Positions 12,070 to 26,123 of a stretch of DNA of 64,000 bases are shown here, piece after piece (position 1 is the first letter of the stretch; each line of letters begins with the position of its first letter). Made by a program: the position numbers and the translations under genes. The DNA is from Flaccisagitta enflata. Its lineage: Eukaryota > Chaetognatha > Sagittoidea > Aphragmophora. The stretch covers positions 110,174,001 to 110,238,000 of the forward strand of contig OZ231126.1 in NCBI GenBank assembly GCA_965153355.1, given 5' to 3'. The notes under the pieces are model-generated. The model did not search any database and was not told the DNA's origin. It was given only the letters and a program-made list of their open reading frames with translations.

Positions 12070-12861
12070 CGGTCAGGATTCTGGTTAGAGAAAATCTCAA
12101 TTTTAAGGGTTTTGAAAAAAAAAAGATGGACACATCACAGTTTTTTGCACAGGGGACCTAAAAAGGCTGTAGAATACAATTCTGATATTCATTTTGACCT
12201 AACTTGAGCCAAAAAAATTAGAAACTTTTCTTATGTAAAAAATTGTGTTTTTAGCTATAAAAACATTATTTTTTTTTTTTGGTTAATTCTGACTGATTAT
12301 GATGTATGTTGATCATTTGCACTGTGCTGATTCAATTTTTGGTGTTTCTACACGATTTTTGCTATTTTTGAAAGATTGCACTGGATCTCATTTGCATATT
12401 GCAGTTTCGCGTTTTTCGCCTATAACATCCATGTTTTTTTTAGTACATCAATGAAATTCATACTGATAGCATATCTTACCCTTAGAAACTGTTCCAAAAC
12501 ATCAGTTTCTAGAATTTTCTTATTTTAGGTCATTTTTTTCATTTTTGAGGATTCTAATGCAATTTTTGATCCTCGCAGACCTATTCAAAATCGTTCTAGG
12601 TTCACTCAAGTATCAATTGCTATTGGTACTTAAGTTTCTGTAAAAAAAAAGTCTTAAATGTCTTATTTTACACCGTTCTTTAAAGAAAAAAACTGTTTTT
12701 AGCACAAAAAACCGTTTCTAATTTTTTTGGCTCAAGTTAGGTCAAAATGAATATCAGAATCATGTTCTACAGCCTTTTCAAGTCCTCTGTGCAAAAATCT
12801 GTGAGGTGTCCATTTTTTTTTAATTTTCTTTAAGCTTTTTGCAACCGGGAATCCTGACCGA
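12070..12861. mobile_element. large foldback (arms ~150 bp)
   Basis: Arms include TCGGTCAGGATTC / GAATCCTGACCGA, GATGGACACATCACAG / GTGAGGTGTCC and CTAACTTGAGCCAAAAAAATT / its complement at about 12716. Lies just beyond the polyadenylation signal of the A2M-type gene. Confidence 0.75.
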
Positions 12862-12910
12862 AGTGGAGTGATTTTGTCGAGAGAAAAATTGCCGTTGTGG
12901 TTGTAAAATC

Positions 12911-12916
12911 TTTATT
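12911..12916 (-). terminator. polyadenylation signal of the A2M-type gene
   Basis: AATAAA on the minus strand, about 300 nt after the stop codon. It is the first canonical hexamer I see downstream of exon 19, giving a 3' UTR of roughly 320 nt. Confidence 0.6.
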
Positions 12917-13214
12917 GATAAAATATGAGAATAATTACAACTAAGTTCAAGCAAAAATGACAGACGAAGACCAAGACAGGAGATAATCGACAATAACGAT
13001 TAAGTCAACAACAAACGATAATAGACAATCGCAAATAAAAACGTGAGGATACAATCAGTAAACAAGAAAAACGTACGCTTTGCGTAATACTGACACAACG
13101 AAGCAGACAAACTAAGAAAAGAAATCTTGTGACAAATATCGGTGGCATCAATCGCTCGATTCGGCTTGAGGAATCATATCTAGCGTTGGATGATGCAAAA
13201 AAGTCACAGCTCCC

Positions 13215-13285
13215 TCACGACGACGGCATGATGACTAGCGGGGTTACACCCTCTCTTCTTTGTACGGTGTCGTTATCATCAACAG
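13215..13285 (-). CDS. A2M-type gene exon 19 (terminal)
   Basis: Residues 1596-1617 and stop TGA (13217-13215). A short polar tail ([13 protein letters not shown]...) without membrane or GPI signal. Acceptor tatgaacag|CT, preceded by a pyrimidine-rich tract, and in phase with exon 18. Confidence 0.82.
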
Positions 13286-16200
13286 CTGTTCATAGAGAGA
13301 AATGTTGCAAGATAAATTAGGAGAAAACTAGAGAATAAACCAAACTAGTTTAGGCCTAAAGTTCCATGTGGCTGGGCAGGGGTAGTGATGTAGAAGCAAT
13401 TATGGTAAGGAGGGCGATAGAAAAACAAGATGTAACTAATGAATTTGGCTTTAACTACAAATCTGAGGAGACGCGAACTGGAATACGACTCACCTGTTTG
13501 GTTAAAGTAAGGAATTGCCAACTTTGTTTCACAAGTTTGTTTGATCTTATACTTATGGTCGACAACCACGTCAGGTTCGTAGTAATCGTATACTTTCAAC
13601 AGACCCTACAAAAAAAAGAAATAGGGAAAGTTTACATAAAACGCTGAAGTTCTGATCATGACGAGTTCCAGAATGCCTGATTGACATACATTTGTGATAT
13701 GATTGCGTGCTTCTCATAGCAAAAGTTGGGAGTATCCCTTCACCCTGCTTAGGTAATGTAAAGATGCAATAATCATAAAAATTATTATTTTCCTTTTTTC
13801 AAAATTCCTTCATCTTCTGTTTTTGTTTTGGCCTAAAAGTTTCCACAGATTTCCCCGAATTCAGCAAAATCCTATGTAGTTTTGTTGCAAAAAGGACAAT
13901 TATTTGTTTTAGAAAATCATGATGCTTGTAAAAATAAACCAAAATCTTAGAAAATAAGCTATGAAAAAGCTTATGAAAAAGCAGAATTGTAATTCTTTAA
14001 AAAAAAAAAATTTGTAAAAGCTAATTCAAACAATATCAGCATATTATTTTATCCCACTGCATTATGCAAACTAGACCCTCAAAAACAATTTTTAACAAAC
14101 AGAGGATGGACGATTTTTGATAAAAGAAAAATGGTAAAGGTTCTATAATTGGCCACTCCATATTAGATAAAGAGGGAGAGAGGAAATAAACGACTTTGCT
14201 ATGTGAAGCACCCAAGTGATATGATGGGATACGTACCGGCTTGGCGTTGCTGACAATAACGTCTTGCTTCACTTCATATTCAAAGCAGAATTGTTTGCCA
14301 TGCTCAAGATTATCCAAATAAAATTTGATACTACGTGAATCACTTTCAAATCTGCGGAAGAAAAGGAGCAACCTCCATGAACACTTTTTGCGCAACCTCG
14401 CACCATGAGGAGCACGTTGTAACTTTGTAGTATAATCGTGGCCAGGGAGGTATTCTCCTTTTATCTAATTTTACCTTACTTTTTCTACCATAACACCCCA
14501 AGTAAAGTAAAGAGGTAATAAATAAAAAAAATTTGACAGTAAAAAAGTAAGAGAGTAAAAAAATCTGAGTAAATTATGGAGAAGGGCATCTTTTCATTTA
14601 CTAAATAGTGGCATGATATTTACCTAGCTTAAAAAGAAGGAACACAGTAAATTACTATCGGTGATGGCGACTTACTGAAATTACAAAGTAAGAAAAGAGT
14701 AAGAGAAAAATCCGCCTTGGCCATGGAAGTTACATTGTGAGGAGATTTTGGGCATCGCCGGTTTAGTAAATCAGTTGGTTGGTCTGTTTGCCTGACTATT
14801 CTATCGCGATTCAATTGATTTTTCAGAGCCCTTAACAGTTCAGATACATTTCTAACTTGATGGTTTGGACTGCTTACATCTTGTCGCAGTATAGCCAAAA
14901 AATCATTTCAAGTTCCTACTGAAATTACTTGAAACCTTTTGACATGACACGCACCTTTTTAGTTGTTTGTGTCGTTTGACAATTTTCATTAGCGAATCTT
15001 TTTCTGGAAGCCAGCCTGTGCCGAAGAAAATAGATTTTTTGAGCAAACACCTGAACATAGCGCAATAATGGAGCCAACACGAAAATCAAATTTCCATCCA
15101 CGTAATATACTGAATTACCTGAAACCATCTTCACCTCGGCCATAACCATGCCCGATTTCTCCTTTCCCCTGTGGCAAAAGAAAAGTTGCGAAAGATGATT
15201 TGATAAAAAGCTTCAAGATTAATTTTTGAAGCTTTCTCGTTGCGTAAACGCAACTCGAGAAGATACACGACAAGACAGCAATTAAAAAAAAGAAATATTC
15301 AATATTGTTTTAATGATGACAAAACTTGATAATGATAACTAAAGTGGATGATGATGACAACAATGAATGATAAAGACAACAAAAATTTTTAAAAAAGTTT
15401 AAAAAGTCAAAAAATGTTCTAAAACAAGGTCGGATACACGGCTACCCTAGTCGCGTGCGGGTGGGCAGGAGCCTTGCTGGAGAAGGTCACTGGGTCATCT
15501 GGGCAGGAGCCATATGCTCAAAAAGCTTAAAAACGCCAAAAAAGGGGACCGACCGACCAACCGACGGACCGACATAGCGGGGTGTAGAGTCGCGTAGCAC
15601 GCGACTAAAAATTTTATTGAAAAATTTAATAGTTGAAGATGATGACAGTAGTCAAAGATGAAGACAATAGTTGAGGATGATGAAAGAAATCAAAATGTAA
15701 TGAATGAGCAAGTAAAAAAAATCATCAACTCAAATCTTCTATAGAAATCGCCAGAGTCCTAGTAAAATATTACTACATCAATAAGCTAATATCTTATAAA
15801 CCAGACTTCAGATTTTATTCGAATTTTGCAGGGGCTGTTCAATTAGTATCCTTTACTTGTATACCAAATTAAAAAAAGTTCACATAACTTTACTACCCTT
15901 TACCTATGTAAACTGCTTAAGTCCTAGTAACATATTACTACATTAATAAGGTAATATCTCATAAACCAGACTTCAGATTTAATTCGAATTTTGCAGGGGT
16001 TGTTTATTCACTACCCTCTACTTGTATACTAAATTAGAAAAAAAATTTTCAAAAAAATTTTTCCAAAAATTTTCAAAAAAAATTTTCAAAAAAAATTTGA
16101 AAAAAAAAAAATTTAGTAGTTGAAGATGACAGTAATCAATGATCATAACAGTAGATGAAGATGATGACAGTAGATGAAGATGATGACAGTAGATGAAGAT

Positions 16201-19200
16201 GATGACAGTAAATGAAGATGATGACAGTAAATGAAGATGATGACAGTAGATGAAGATGATGACAGTAGATGAAGATGATGACAGTAGATGAAGATGATGA
16301 CAGTAGATGAAGATGATGACAGTAGTTGAAGATGATGACAGTAGTTGAAGATGATGACAGTAGTTGAAGATGATGACAGTAGTTGAAGATGATGACAGTA
16401 GTTGAAGATGATGACAGTAGTTGAAGATGATGACAGTAGTTGAAGATGATGACAGTAGTTGAAGATGATGACAGTAGTTGAAGATGATGACAGTAGTTGA
16501 AGATGATGACAGTAGTTGAAGATGATGACGGTAGTTGAAGATGATGACGGTAGTTGAAGATGATGACGGTAGTTGAAGATGATGACAGTAGTTGAAGATG
16601 AATCTTGAAATCCATGATGGCAAACCTAAGGAAAAAAGAATCAGAATGAAATAAATGATAGCTTAAATTTTATATTAAATGAGCAAGTAAAAGAATTCAT
16701 CAACTCCAATCCTCTATATGGAGTTGGATAACATTACTTTATAACAAAAATATAAATCGCCTAAGTCCTTGTGACATATTACTACATTAATAAGCTTATA
16801 TCTTATAAACCAGACTTCAGATTAAATTCAAACTTTGCAGGGGCAGTTCAATTAATATCCTTTACTTGTATAACATATTAAAAAAGAATTCACATAACTT
16901 TGCTACCCTTTGCCTATGTGACATGTGCATTAATTCATCCTAGAAAACTCATACAATTGCCAAAATCAAAATAAAAATCTAAAGAAAAATTGAAAAGAAT
17001 ATGGACATTTATATGGTGTAAGCTTCCATTACATACACATACATACCTAAAATATGGTTTTTTGAAACACTATCAAAATTCCTTAGGTATATACTTTTTA
17101 CTAAATGTATCATATTTTTTCTATCTTAAAAACTTTTTTAGTGTATTTTATGAGAACTGCCTAAGTCATAGTAACATAACAGGATGTGCAAAAAATTTGG
17201 TAAAAACATAAAAGAACAAAAACCACACTTCTTGATGGCCTAATAATTCAAAATTTGAGGTATAGCCTCCGAATTAGTTCTTCTAGATGTTAGAATGTGC
17301 CGTTTTTCATAAGAATAATCTTGGTTGGCAAAGGAATGAATTATACTCCGGTCAAACTTTCCCATTTCACAGAATTTTTACCAGTAACCTGGAAGTTTTT
17401 CTTCAAATCATTCTCCTGTCTACACGGTTTGAGCTACAGATGCCAGATTGGACTCAAATGAAAGAAAATTAAAATATCTTTCATTTGAGACTAATCTGGC
17501 ATCTGTAGCTCAAACCGTTTAGACAGGAGAATGATTTGAAGAAAAACTTCCACGTTACTGGTAAAAATTCTGTGAAATGGGAAAGTTTGACCAGAGTATA
17601 ATTCATTCCTTTGCCAACCAAGATTATTCTTATGTAAAACGGCACATTCTAACATCTAGTAGAACAAATTACGAGGCTATACCCCAAATTTGATATTACT
17701 GGGCCATCAAGAAGTGTGGTTTTTGTGCTTTTATTTTTACCAAATTTTTTGCACATCCTGTTATTACTACATAAATAAGCTAATATCTCATTAACCAGAT
17801 TTCAGATTTAATTTGAATTTTGCAGGGGTTGTTTATTTAGTACCCTTTACTTGTATACCAAATTAAAAAAAAATTCACATAGGTTTACTACCCTCTACCT
17901 ATGTAAATTGCTTAAGTCCAGTAAAATATTACTACAAAAAAAATAGGCAAAGGGTAGTAAAAGTTAATGAATTTTTCTGAAAATTGGTAAACAAGCTCCC
18001 ATTGACATAAAAATAACACTGGTAAAGTTTCATGAAATTCTGAAGTCTGGTTCAAAAGATATGAGAAGGTTTTAAACGACAACAAACAAACAACAAACAA
18101 CAGACTACACGATCAGGTCCACCTCATGGTCACCGACAAAAACTTTTTGTCGGGGACGAAAAAACATTTACTGTGAGAAAATCAATCGTTGGCCTTACTT
18201 AAAGTTGACGCAAGTCTTCAGCTTCCTCCATTTGCAATGATCTTCTTTTTCTCTCATGATATGAACATTTTGTTTCACGTGGAAAGTTTTCTTGCCATTC
18301 TTCTTTTGTTCCTTCGGCGGCTTAATGACATTGTATTTTAGACTTGCCTGTAGGAATAAACAAGTCGCCCAAGGGCAATATGTGGTCAGCGATATCCGTT
18401 GCCCTGCTTTGAATGTTTGTCAATGTAGGTGATAGTTAGCAGGGTACACAGGGGGAATTCTACTTAATTGGGTTTGAGAGTGCTATTGCACCATTGAATA
18501 TCGTAAAAAATTAACAAAAAATTAAAATTTTGATAATTTTCATTTAATAACATAGAAAATTGATGAAAAAATGACAAAATGCAAAAGTTTCTATTTGGTA
18601 GCATGGAAAATTGAAAAGAATTGAAACAAGTGACGCGGGGTCACAATATCGTTGCTGACGGGTGGGCAGGGGTATCCAACCCCAATCCACCCCCAAACCT
18701 ACTCCAAACACTCAAACATACACAAAAAGTATCAAAAATGCTCGTTTTCCCACGTTTTAACTCAATGACCCCGGACGGACGGACGGATGGACAAAGCCTC
18801 TTATAGAGTTGCGTGTACGCAACTAAAAATGTGTAATCCCATTGAATGACATGGAAAATTGATAAGAAAAGGAAAAAAAGTGAATTCCCATTGAATAACA
18901 CGGGAAATTATAAAATAATGAAAAAATATAGAATTCTAATTGAATAGTATGGAAAATTGATAAAAGATGTAGACTTCCCATCAAATAATAGAGGAAATTG
19001 AAATGGCAGGGGGGGAGACAAACGAAAGAACAAATAGACAAACAAACGGAAGTCCCGTGTTCTACAGGACATCGCCCCCTTTGGGGCCGCTGCCCAAAAA
19101 GCTGAAAAATTAAAGGCCACATCGTGGTAAACGCTGTTCCCATATAGCGATCTTATCAGACTTGAGTGTCTGCGGCACTGATCGGCGGAGAATTGTTCAG

Positions 19201-22086
19201 TAGTGTGTGGGGAACATCTCTAACTATTTGGTAAGTTTTTTTTAAAAGCAAACTTTTCATTAAATGCCCCATATCATCAAGAACAGAAACAGGTCAGATG
19301 GTGGTATCCACACAATGAAAAGTTTACCTAGTTTCCTGAATAATTTCTAAACGGATTAGGGGAATACCCCGCCTACCGGGACGAAAGAAAACGACATATC
19401 TCTGCATCCAAAAATGGTGGATCAATTCTGACAACAGTTCCAGAGAAAGCTTTAGAACCGATTTTGCTATCTATAAACTTTGTCATGGTGAGACCAATAC
19501 TTGGGCCTTAGTATCACTTCTTATGTAAATCATGAAATTGCAAAAATTTACGATTGTGATGCTTTAACTACATTTCTTCATACTCTTGCCAAATCTAGAC
19601 AAATCGAGCTACTATGCTGGGATTGGTCTTGAATGATAGATAATTCGATGTAGTTTCATACTCTACCATTCAAATTGCCTATTTTAATTAATTTTTGAGA
19701 AGTAAATCGATTTTCTTAATGAAATAGTTGTATTTTTGATTTTTTTTCTTCAATTGAGTGAAAAATTTCAACGAAAGAAACCCAGATATTAGTTTTGAAA
19801 GCTTTTTCATAAACTATATTGATTCCCCATTCAATTTCAGACAAATCCAAGTTTTTCAATCCAATCTTTGCTGCAATAGTTTACAAAACAAGGGCTGGAT
19901 ACACGGCAATCCAGTCGCAGGAGCAGGAGCAGTAGTGCAAAAACCGCTCGTAATTCAAAAATGTGACCGACGGACTGACCAACAGACTGACTGACGGACT
20001 GACTGACTGACTGACTGAGACTGACCGACGGACCAAGGGGTAGAGTCGCGTGTCCGCGACTAAAAAGTGTACGATTGAAATACTTAGCGCATTTTTTGAA
20101 AAAATTACAAGAAATTTGTCAAATTTTAGCTTTTTTTCCATCGTTTCGTGTGCTTTCAGTGTACTATTCAGTTTTGATTTTCCTTAATGATATAAAATCG
20201 GTTTAAAAGATCTACCAGAATCTGTTTTCAAATCAAATTTGTCATTTTCAGAAGAGAATATGTCGTTTTCTTTTGTCCCGGTTGGCGCGGTATTCCCTGT
20301 ACTTGGAGATGGACTCGATTTGAAGATATTTGGATATTGTTCATGAAAAAATCCATCATGGGAGATATCAGGCCCTTCCACAATCTATCAGATTTATAAG
20401 TGATGGTAGGGAACGAGCAACAATTAAAAATTTCTAAGGCTGAATGCGCATCTCGTTTTGAAAAAAACTCGCCCCCTGAAGTGTTGAGAGTCACCACTGA
20501 TCTAGGTGTTCTTGGTTTTGTTTGACGGAGATTCAATTTCTCTCGCCATCGGCTTTAACTAATTATTTTCTTTTTAGGGGCCCCAAAGGGCCCCCAAAAA
20601 AACCTTTATTGAATTTTTTTTTTTTGAAAAAAAAGTGGGGTGCAATCAATAGGAAATTGTTTGATTTGCCTAGATCCAAAAACTTGTATTTTCACTTTTT
20701 TACAAAAAACTTTGAAAATTTTAGTGTCGCACGTCAGGGATTAAGAAAAAAAAATTACAAAATATTTTTCCAAACAATGGTTTTCAAAAGTGGGGTGCAA
20801 TCAATAGGAAATTGCTTGATTTGCCTAGATCCAAAATCATGTATTTTCACTTTTTTACAAAAAACTAAGAAAATTTTTGTGTCGCGCATCAGGGACTTAA
20901 AAGAAAACAAAATATTTTTTTGAAAAATATTTTTTGTAAGTAGGGTGCAATCAATAGGGAATTGTTTGATTTGCCTAGATCCAAAATCTTATATTATCAT
21001 TTTTTTTTCTTCAAAAAACTTTGAAAATTTTTGTGTCGCGCGTCAGGGACTTAAAAAAAAATCTCGATTGTGAACCGTCATAAAGTCACTTCTTTGCCTA
21101 GTGATGGGAAAAAAATCAGGATCTTCTAGGATCCTCAATGTTGATCAATTTTCACCTTTTTTCCTTGTCTTACTCCTTGATATGACGGTAACCCTAATGC
21201 GCGTAATTGCGCAATTACCTATGGGCTGAGATTGAGCTCAATCTCTGACTTTCTAATTATGCAAATTGAGCCTAGACTTACTTTTGTGCTCGGCAATTCT
21301 TGAGTAAGACTGTTCTATGCACTGGTAATTATCGCGATTCAATTACTTATATTAGAATTACTGGGGCCAATTGGAATTGAGAAAAATGAGTAATAGCTCG
21401 TGTAGGGCGATTTTAAACTCTCAACAGTTTGCTTTTTTTCCCATCACGAGAGTCTGTAAGAGAGTCCTAACAGAGGCAAAATGATTGTAACTGACTGTAA
21501 TCTGTGTCTTTATTTTTTTACCTCTCTAAATCATGAATTCCTCGCCTATTTAAATGAGGTCGAGTCCATTGGCTTGTCCTTGGTTAGCCTGTCAGTTTGT
21601 CTGTCTGTCCATCGGTTGGTCAGTTAACATTTCAATCTGTCAGTCAGTTGGTCCATGTTGTCTCTGAAAACACTATCAATCAATATTCTTTTCTCCTTTG
21701 TAATCATGTTTTGATAAATTTATTCATTAATTCGTATGTTTGTTAGTTTGTTTGTTCGTTCATTTCGTGGGGCGTACATTTCAATCAAACCAGCGTGCAT
21801 GTTAAGGACAAAAGGTTGTGTATGGGCGTGTTTCTAGTCACGTCCAAAAACGCGTTTCTTCCTTTTAAACATGTTTAGTGCGTAAACCCATATGAATTAC
21901 AATTGTCCCATGAGGGAGTGAGCGAAGTGAGTGAGTGAGCCCATGAATGGAGTGAGCGAGAAAATTAAACATAGGAAAGCGGAGCGCTGCAGAGTGAGCG
22001 AGCAAATTGAGCATAGCAAAGTGGAGCGCTGCGGAGCGAGTGAGCGGTGCAAACAAACAAACGTAATAAGCGACCCTATGCCTGTA

Positions 22087-22145
<59 letters not shown>

Positions 22146-25100
22146 AGCGGTAAGGTGGTCTCCGCCTTCTAAACAATGCTTGCGTGCTTGGGCACTTTGT
22201 CTTACAAAGCAACGAGCTGTCAATGACAAGAGAAGTTTGTCCGTAAAGTAGGAATTGAATTTGAATTGAATTCTGATTTTTAGTTGCGGACATGCAACCC
22301 TAAAAGAGACCTTATCCGTGTGTCCTTTTGTCCGTCCATTGGTCCGTTGGTCTGAGAGCACAAGTCGAAAAGTGAGAAAAGCTTTTTTTGTGTATGTGTC
22401 TGTGTTGGAAGGGGGGTTGAGTGGGGCGTTGGGTGTGGTTTGGGGTCGGCTGCTCCTGCCCACCCGTCTGTAACAATATTGTGACCCCGCACCACTTGTT
22501 TTTCTAAATTTCCGACGTATTCAAATGCTTCAATGATTGTATTATTTGAGTTGAAGCAAAAACATTAAGTGATGGCAAAAGGTTTTGTCGCGTCTCATTT
22601 GATTCCTTTTCTCCCCAGCCTAAGTGAAGTCTGCCATTACAACTCTTGGTTGCACAACCAACCAACCAAAAAGCAAATAAACCAACTAACCAACTAACTG
22701 ACCATCCAACCTACCAACCGATCAAGAGACAAACCTATGTGATGTGTGCAACAATCCATCCTATATATAAAACTCATACAATTATCCAAATTAGAAACAT
22801 TAAACTTTAAAGAAAATCTGAAAAAATACGGACATTTATATAGTGTAAGCTTCCATTACATACACATACATACCTAAAATATGTCTTTTTGAAACGCTAT
22901 CAAAATTCCTCAGGTATGTAACGCACACAAAAATAACAGCCAAAAGCAAGGAGAGGCTGCAGATAAAAAACTGAAAAACTAAAGGCCACATCGTGGTTGC
23001 TAAAGTGAAAATAAACCCGGCCACTCGATCAGACCCGGCCACTCGATCAGACCCGGCCACTCGATCAGGCCCGGCCACTCGATCAGACCCGGCCACTCGA
23101 TCAGACCCATAAATTTCTAATCAAAGATGAAATAAATCTTTGTCAATTTGATGCCTCCAAAATGTTGACCCTACTGACTTCATGAGCAAAACAATGTCCT
23201 TAAGATTCATCAGGATGCAGGCAAAACCATATATAGATGTGATCTACACGTGCTAAGGGACATTTTTATACAATAGCTGTCGTCCCCAGGTACTGGCTTC
23301 TATTTTTGTCCAGATATGGTATGCTCTCGGAACTCAGTGTCTTGGTTGACCAGCATAATTTCAATTCACTCATGTTGACACAAAGGGACACAAAGGGACA
23401 CAAAGGGACCGTAAGTCGAGCAGAGAGCTTTTCAAACATTTTATCCTGAAAACAGCAGTCAAAACAAAAACAACGACTGACCTGAATCATGGCACAGCCA
23501 GCAGTTTGAGGAGTGACGCGGACATTCACAGATTGCTTTGAAGGCTCCTCGTTGAATTCCATGTTAGCGCGATGGAGTAAGAGTCGGTTGCCCTATGGAG
23601 AAAGTTCATACTTACATTTAAGATTCACGGACCGATTTTTGAATGCCATAAAGAACAATACCCCTCACTATACCCAAACTGAAATAGATGAAAGAAGGCC
23701 CTGTGAACCCTCACTGACTAGTTATTACGCGCACCAATCCCAGTTTTCCATAAAACACAATCTGAAAAACAAACAAAACAAAACCAGTGAGAAATCCCAA
23801 GGCTCTAACCCTCTCATCTTTTAGCCAGTATGACCAAACCGTCCTTTTGCCGGTATGTACCTGATTGAGATTAAACTCTTGGGTTTGATCCACGCTTTCG
23901 AATTTAACGTGGAAATTTCCGGTTTTGGCGTAGAGAATTTCGGATATTCTCGCCAAGGCCTGCAAGCCCATGACGGTGTCTTGAGTCGACAGGAAGCCGC
24001 CTTTGCCGTTGCGTTGCTGCGTCAGCCATCTCGTCATCTCCACGCACTCGTCGATCTTACCCAGTGTGGCGTACGTCAGCAGCGCGTAGGAGGTCATTTC
24101 GATGTCGGTGGAAGTGACGGCGGCGCCGACGGGCGAATTGGACCAAAACCGGATCCCGGAATCGCCTCTTTTGCGGGCTTCCAGCGTGGAAATGATCTCA
24201 GCCAAACGAGGATGAGTCACGTCGAGGAGAGTCAAAGTGTTAGCGACCTGCAACAAGCTGTAAGTGTCCAGAGCTTCGAATACGGTTCTATTTTCCGGAA
24301 GAATAAAGGACAGACCGCGCTGAATGTGCTTGTCCGAAGGTGACAGACCGCCTTCAATGAGAGCTCCCAAGGTGTAGGCGGTCAGACCGATGCCTGAGTG
24401 AAGGTGGGAGTAACAAGTCGGGAATGAGACGAGAGAAATGGATATGGCGGAGCGAAAAAGAGAGAGAGACAAACATGGTCAGAGACCAGTCAGATAAAAG
24501 TCTTATTAAAATAAAAAGCACAGACTAATACCAGCAAAGACAGATAAATACACAGACAGACAAATACAAGTATGGACAGACGGATCGGCAAACAGATTTA
24601 CAAAGGAAGATCCACAGTCAGGTAGATACGCAGAAGGAGCTCTAGGTATATCCATAGACAGACAGGTAGATAGAGAGAGAGAGGTAGATACACAGACAGA
24701 CAAGAAGATACACAGAAAGCAGACATCCTTAGATACATTCAGAGACACCGATTCGCTGACCGCCAATCACTTCTCAGTTCTCACCTAGTCCCTTTGAGGA
24801 TGCAAGTCCCCCCTTCATCGCTTTGTGGAGAACGCGTCCGATTGTCGGAAATTCACCGGCGGAAGTTTGACTTCTCTTCAGCCAAGCAATGCTTTTATCC
24901 AGATCACGTTGGTCAATGCTGATGAACTTTCGCGCTTGACCGAAACATTTCACAACAAACGCAGTCAACCAAAGTGAACCTGCATGAAATTAAAAGAACG
25001 CCATGAAACATTTCACAGGGCCACAACATAACAATTTGCCCTCACATTCTATCAAAACATGTACCCCGATAAATATTCCTGGAAGATAATCCTTTGAAAA

Positions 25101-26032
25101 TATTAAATAATTAAAAATGCCAAATCTCACGGGAGAAGTAAAAAATGGATATAGAGAAAAAAGTCGCAAAAGCGTTAGATGGCCAGCAATACCCGTTGCC
25201 CCTATGTGAGTTTATGTGGGAGTGAGGTGGTTAGAGGGGCAGTAGCCCTGAAGGGGCCAATGACCTATGCTGTTTTTGCCATGTGACTGGGATCTGAGCC
25301 TTGATACTGGCATAAGAGCCTGGAAACTGGGATTTGAGCTTTGAAACTGGGATTTGAGCCTTGAGATTAGGATTTTAGCCTCAAGATTGGGATTTGAGCC
25401 ACAAGACTGGAATTGTAGCTTTGAGACTGAGATTTGAGCCTCAAGACTGGATTGTGAGCCCCCAGACTGAGTTTCAAGCGGGGGGGTACGCTGGAGGAAA
25501 AGGAGAAAATCCCCCCTATATGAAAGCATAGGTCATTGGCCCCATTGGGGCCGCTGCCCAAAAACTATAATCCTGTCTATGACCCCAGCCAAATAAAATT
25601 GATAGACCATCTCTGAAGAATACAGACCGACAAAGAATAAATGACAAACTAGTCATCCAAGGATCGCACATGGTTAGCAGTACCCAATGCCCTGCTTACC
25701 ATCTTGGCCATAAATATGAGAACAGTAGGTGGATAAGTTGATTTATTAACTAGAAGTGAGCAGCAAACATATCAGACTGCATCCAATATTTAGTATGACC
25801 ATGTTGGGCATCCACCACCAGAGATTAGGTATCGAGATCCGGCAATCCGTGTAACGGATAGGATATATGGGATAACGGATAACGGATAAATCACTATGAA
25901 ACCCGATTGTTCCTCCTCCTCCACCTCCTCCTCCTCCTCCTCCTCTACTTTCTTCTCTTTCTCCTCCTTCTTCTCTTCTATTCTTCCAAGATGCTTTGTT
26001 TCTTTAAGTCGATCTTATACCGCTTTTGGTGT

Positions 26033-26123
<91 letters not shown>

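Larger units (their letters stand above)
15208..18160 (+). mobile_element. composite element H, copy 2 (intron 14)
   Basis: Same order of blocks as 9921-12001: AATTTTTGAAGCTTTCTCGT start, TTAATGATGACAAAACTTGA, 19-bp minisatellite, ~190-bp units, end CTTTTTGTCGGGGACGAAAA. Interrupted by a family A repeat (15424-15609) and by a palindromic MITE (17179-17761). Confidence 0.75.

Noticed and set aside
13129-13320. 63-residue plus-strand frame
   Set aside because: It is the antisense shadow of the terminal exon of the A2M-type gene.
23855-24343. 162-residue plus-strand frame
   Set aside because: Antisense shadow of exon 12.
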